Source: Doryteuthis pealeii (lineage: Eukaryota; Mollusca; Cephalopoda; Myopsida; Loliginidae). From it: 64,000 nt of DNA. Location: positions 143,153,664-143,217,663 of the forward strand of contig CM042139.1 of assembly GCA_023376005.1 (NCBI GenBank), given 5' to 3'. Of this stretch, positions 61,629 through 64,000 are shown one piece after another; the stretch's first letter is position 1; every line of letters starts with the position of its first letter. The position numbers and the translations under genes were made by a program. A model generated the notes under the pieces. That model ran no database searches. It was not told the origin of the DNA and was given only the letters and a program-made list of their open reading frames with translations.

Positions 61629-63730
61629 TAGGGGGACCAATTTTCCGCGATCACGGAATCGCGGACGGAATCGCGGAATCGTTAATCTGAAACGGAATCT
61701 GAGATTTTTAATGAAATTTTCAATAATAAATTGATTTTTGGGGTTTCAAATTTTCGTTTTAATTCTTTCAAAATTTGACTATCTCACCGATTTTTTTGTT
61801 AAACGTTTTAATAAATAGAATATAACATAACCTAGTTATTTCTTTTAAAATTGATTTTACAAATATGAGTTATTTTTCCTTTTAAGATCCGAAAAAGAAT
61901 TAAGAGCAAAAGTTTTTACCTAAAAAAAGAAAAGTGGGTCGTAGATTTTCTGATGAAATTGATTAGTCTTATATTTTTCTAAGAAAGAGATGAAAGTCGG
62001 TCAGTCCTCATAAAGTGGAAATGGGAAGGTAGACATGTAGAAATTGGAATGGGCAGATACTAAGATCAAAAAGTTTAACAAATTCATTTCCTTGATGTAT
62101 ATTTACCTCATACCCCACTTGTATGGGTTAGGCACAAGGCCCTATTAACGTGAGACCACCCATAATCCGAGACTTATGGGTGGCAGGTGGAAAAATTGCG
62201 TCAATCCTGTCGGCATGCCACATCAAGGAGGTGCGCCTCAGGCCTGGGCAATAAACCCAGCCCTTCCCCTTTAAATCAATGGGGAAGGTATTGCCTGGGG
62301 AGATAGCCCCCTGGGATCGACACTTATAATTTAACCTCTGGCAGGTCCAGCGGCCGAAACTCACTGGACCCCGGCTGAAGCCCCGTTTGATTTTTTACAA
62401 AATTTCCAAGTAAAAGCTTCTAAACAACTTGTAACCTTGTTTTATAAATATGATGAAAGAAAAGTAAATGCTACTATCATGTGACCATACAATTTAGAAA
62501 TAAAGAAAAAACTTGTATACTGGTACATCAAAATCAACATTTGATGTAGAAATAGACTGTCTTCTGTCTGAACTAGAAAATACAAAGAGGGAGAGAGTTA
62601 TCTCAAATTTCCAAGATTTGTTCAGCACATCTTTTTCAAAACTGAATAAATACCTGGATGCTCACCCTGTATATAACTTTTACAAGGCATCTCGTCTGTT
62701 TGATCCTAGACATCTACCTTGTATAAGCCATGACATTGATAGTTTTGCAGACATTAAGAACTTGCAAGATCATTCTACTGATCTTCTCGAAGAATTCCAA
62801 ATTTATGTGAATTACAAGATGACTTAACATCCCAGCATTTTTGAATGCAAATAAGAGTAGATTTCCCCTTCTGGAACAGATTACCAATAAGGTCATATGG
62901 ATGCCTGTTACCAGTTAAGATATTGAACATTCATTTTCTCAATATAAACATTTACTAAATAAACAACGTGAAAGTCTTACCCCTGAAAACACCAAGCAAC
63001 TTATAATGTTGTATTACAATGGAGATTTAGAAAAGAGATTTGAAGATTGCTAATTTCTTTATTTGGGAAATATCCAATTTTAAATTTCATGAGTATTTCA
63101 ACTTGAGATAAGTTTTTTAATTTAAATTTTGAATTAATATGTTAAATTTGGTTTTTATATTTTATTACAAAGATTCAATTATTATGGTTTAATTCCTGTT
63201 TTGTAAAATTTTAGTCAAAATGTTTGACTTTCTCAGATATTTATTGTTGAGATTCAAGTTATTTGCCGTTGATTCTTTAAATGTGATTTTTCTGTTAATT
63301 TTAATATTGCGAATCAATGATTATAAATCAAACTGGATCCCTTTACTTAAAAACACAAAAACAATCTAAATGTGTTCTTCCTTAAAGAAGGAAGCTCTGA
63401 TTAAAAGTTCTACCTCAAAGATAATTATGCACTGCAACATTTCATTGTTTAGTCATGTTACAGATTTATTTTTAAATATAATTTATTTTTGGACTTTCAT
63501 TTCACAATTTCAAAAAAAATTGTAGACATTTGCTATTTCTTTATATGTAATAAAACTTTGAATTATGCTTTTGTTTTCAGTTTTAATAATTATAGCAAAT
63601 TTTATTTCAATTTTTTTCACAAAATACTATAAAAATGGGAATTACCAAAAGTGGAAACGGAAAAAAACGGAATTGACTAAAAGTGGAAACGGAATTTAGA
63701 AAAATTTGAAACAGAAAATCGGGGGCCCTA
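61629..63730 (+). mobile_element. hAT remnant, direct copy
   Basis: Same ends and interior as 15,673-17,764, including the GC-rich nested block (62,105-62,390). Confidence 0.6.
62513..63053 (+). pseudogene. hAT transposase fragment, direct copy
   Basis: Same frameshift and in-frame stop as 16,556-17,097, with one further base lost near 62,815 that ends the first frame earlier. The shared lesions show that the decay predates the two copies. Confidence 0.65.
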
Positions 63731-64000
63731 TATATTATACTAAAAAAATTTGCAAAAATCTAGATTGACTGATTTTAATGGCATATCAACTTATCTAGGA
63801 TTATTTTATGCCTAGAGGTTAGGAAATCACATTCATTCTATGTTCCTATTTACATTATTTGTGTAGTTGTTTCTTAAGTATTTTTTGCACACGGCCCTAT
63901 TGAATATGAATAATTTTTAGACATTTGACCCATAGATGGGACACTAGCAGGTACTACCACTTCAGCTCAGTGGACCTGGAAGTAATGACAAGAAAAGGGG

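Larger units (their letters stand above)
48930..64000 (+). repeat. Direct near-identical copy of 3,055-18,030
   Basis: Collinear with the first locus at an offset of about 45.87-45.97 kb, differing mainly by one- or two-base indels. Errors are concentrated in the first kilobase (48,930-50,100), as at a contig end. The part to about 58,080 is also the right arm of palindrome 2. It is most likely a redundant haplotig, so its features repeat those of 3,055-18,030. Confidence 0.9.

Noticed and set aside
1..64000. CRISPR array, operon, prophage or other prokaryotic system
   Set aside because: No spaced direct repeats of CRISPR type, no ribosome-binding sites and no dense coding; all tandem arrays are simple or transposon-derived repeats in eukaryotic DNA.

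Overview
This window is intron-sized, AT-rich animal DNA with many repeats and no complete protein-coding gene. Spliceosomal exon signatures, tRNA-derived SINEs, hAT, mariner and Helitron-like remnants and a solo LTR all point to a metazoan nuclear genome. The mixture looks like a lophotrochozoan, perhaps a cephalopod mollusc, but that placement is inference and not demonstrated. 

Layout. Positions 1-33,117 read as one natural locus: a Helitron-like body fragment (1-875); an interspersed repeat (family A) split by a solo LTR (about 876-1,545); foldback elements (2,801-3,130 and 3,534-3,743); a SINE with target-site duplication (4,747-5,036); a minus-strand gene fragment with two phase-compatible exons (7,907-7,956 and 5,354-5,401) and a possible third (8,259-8,284); a large Helitron-like cluster (about 9,273-14,010); mariner (14,880-15,190) and hAT (15,673-17,764) remnants; then a stretch of mixed repeats and weak exon candidates to about 33,117. 

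The rest is largely a re-reading of the same DNA. Positions 33,239-39,623 are the noisy reverse complement of 26,697-33,117 around a spacer of about 121 bp. A run of exactly 100 N follows (39,624-39,723). Positions 39,724-48,929 are the reverse complement of about 3,053-12,150, and 48,930-64,000 is a near-identical direct copy of about 3,055-18,030. Two large palindromes therefore meet at a scaffold gap. The simplest reading is fold-back chimeric long reads at two contig ends plus a duplicated haplotig. A real inverted duplication is possible but less likely. 

Biologically the most useful signals are: the microexon-like gene fragment on the minus strand; a C-terminal exon candidate whose frame is intact in only one palindrome arm; a 480-bp solo LTR with perfect 5-bp target duplications and an 18-bp-period array of ETS-like sites; a Helitron-like insertion for which both a filled and an empty paralogous site are present; and a nearly perfect 30-bp-stem hairpin inside that element. 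Nothing seen amounts to a coherent new multi-gene system.
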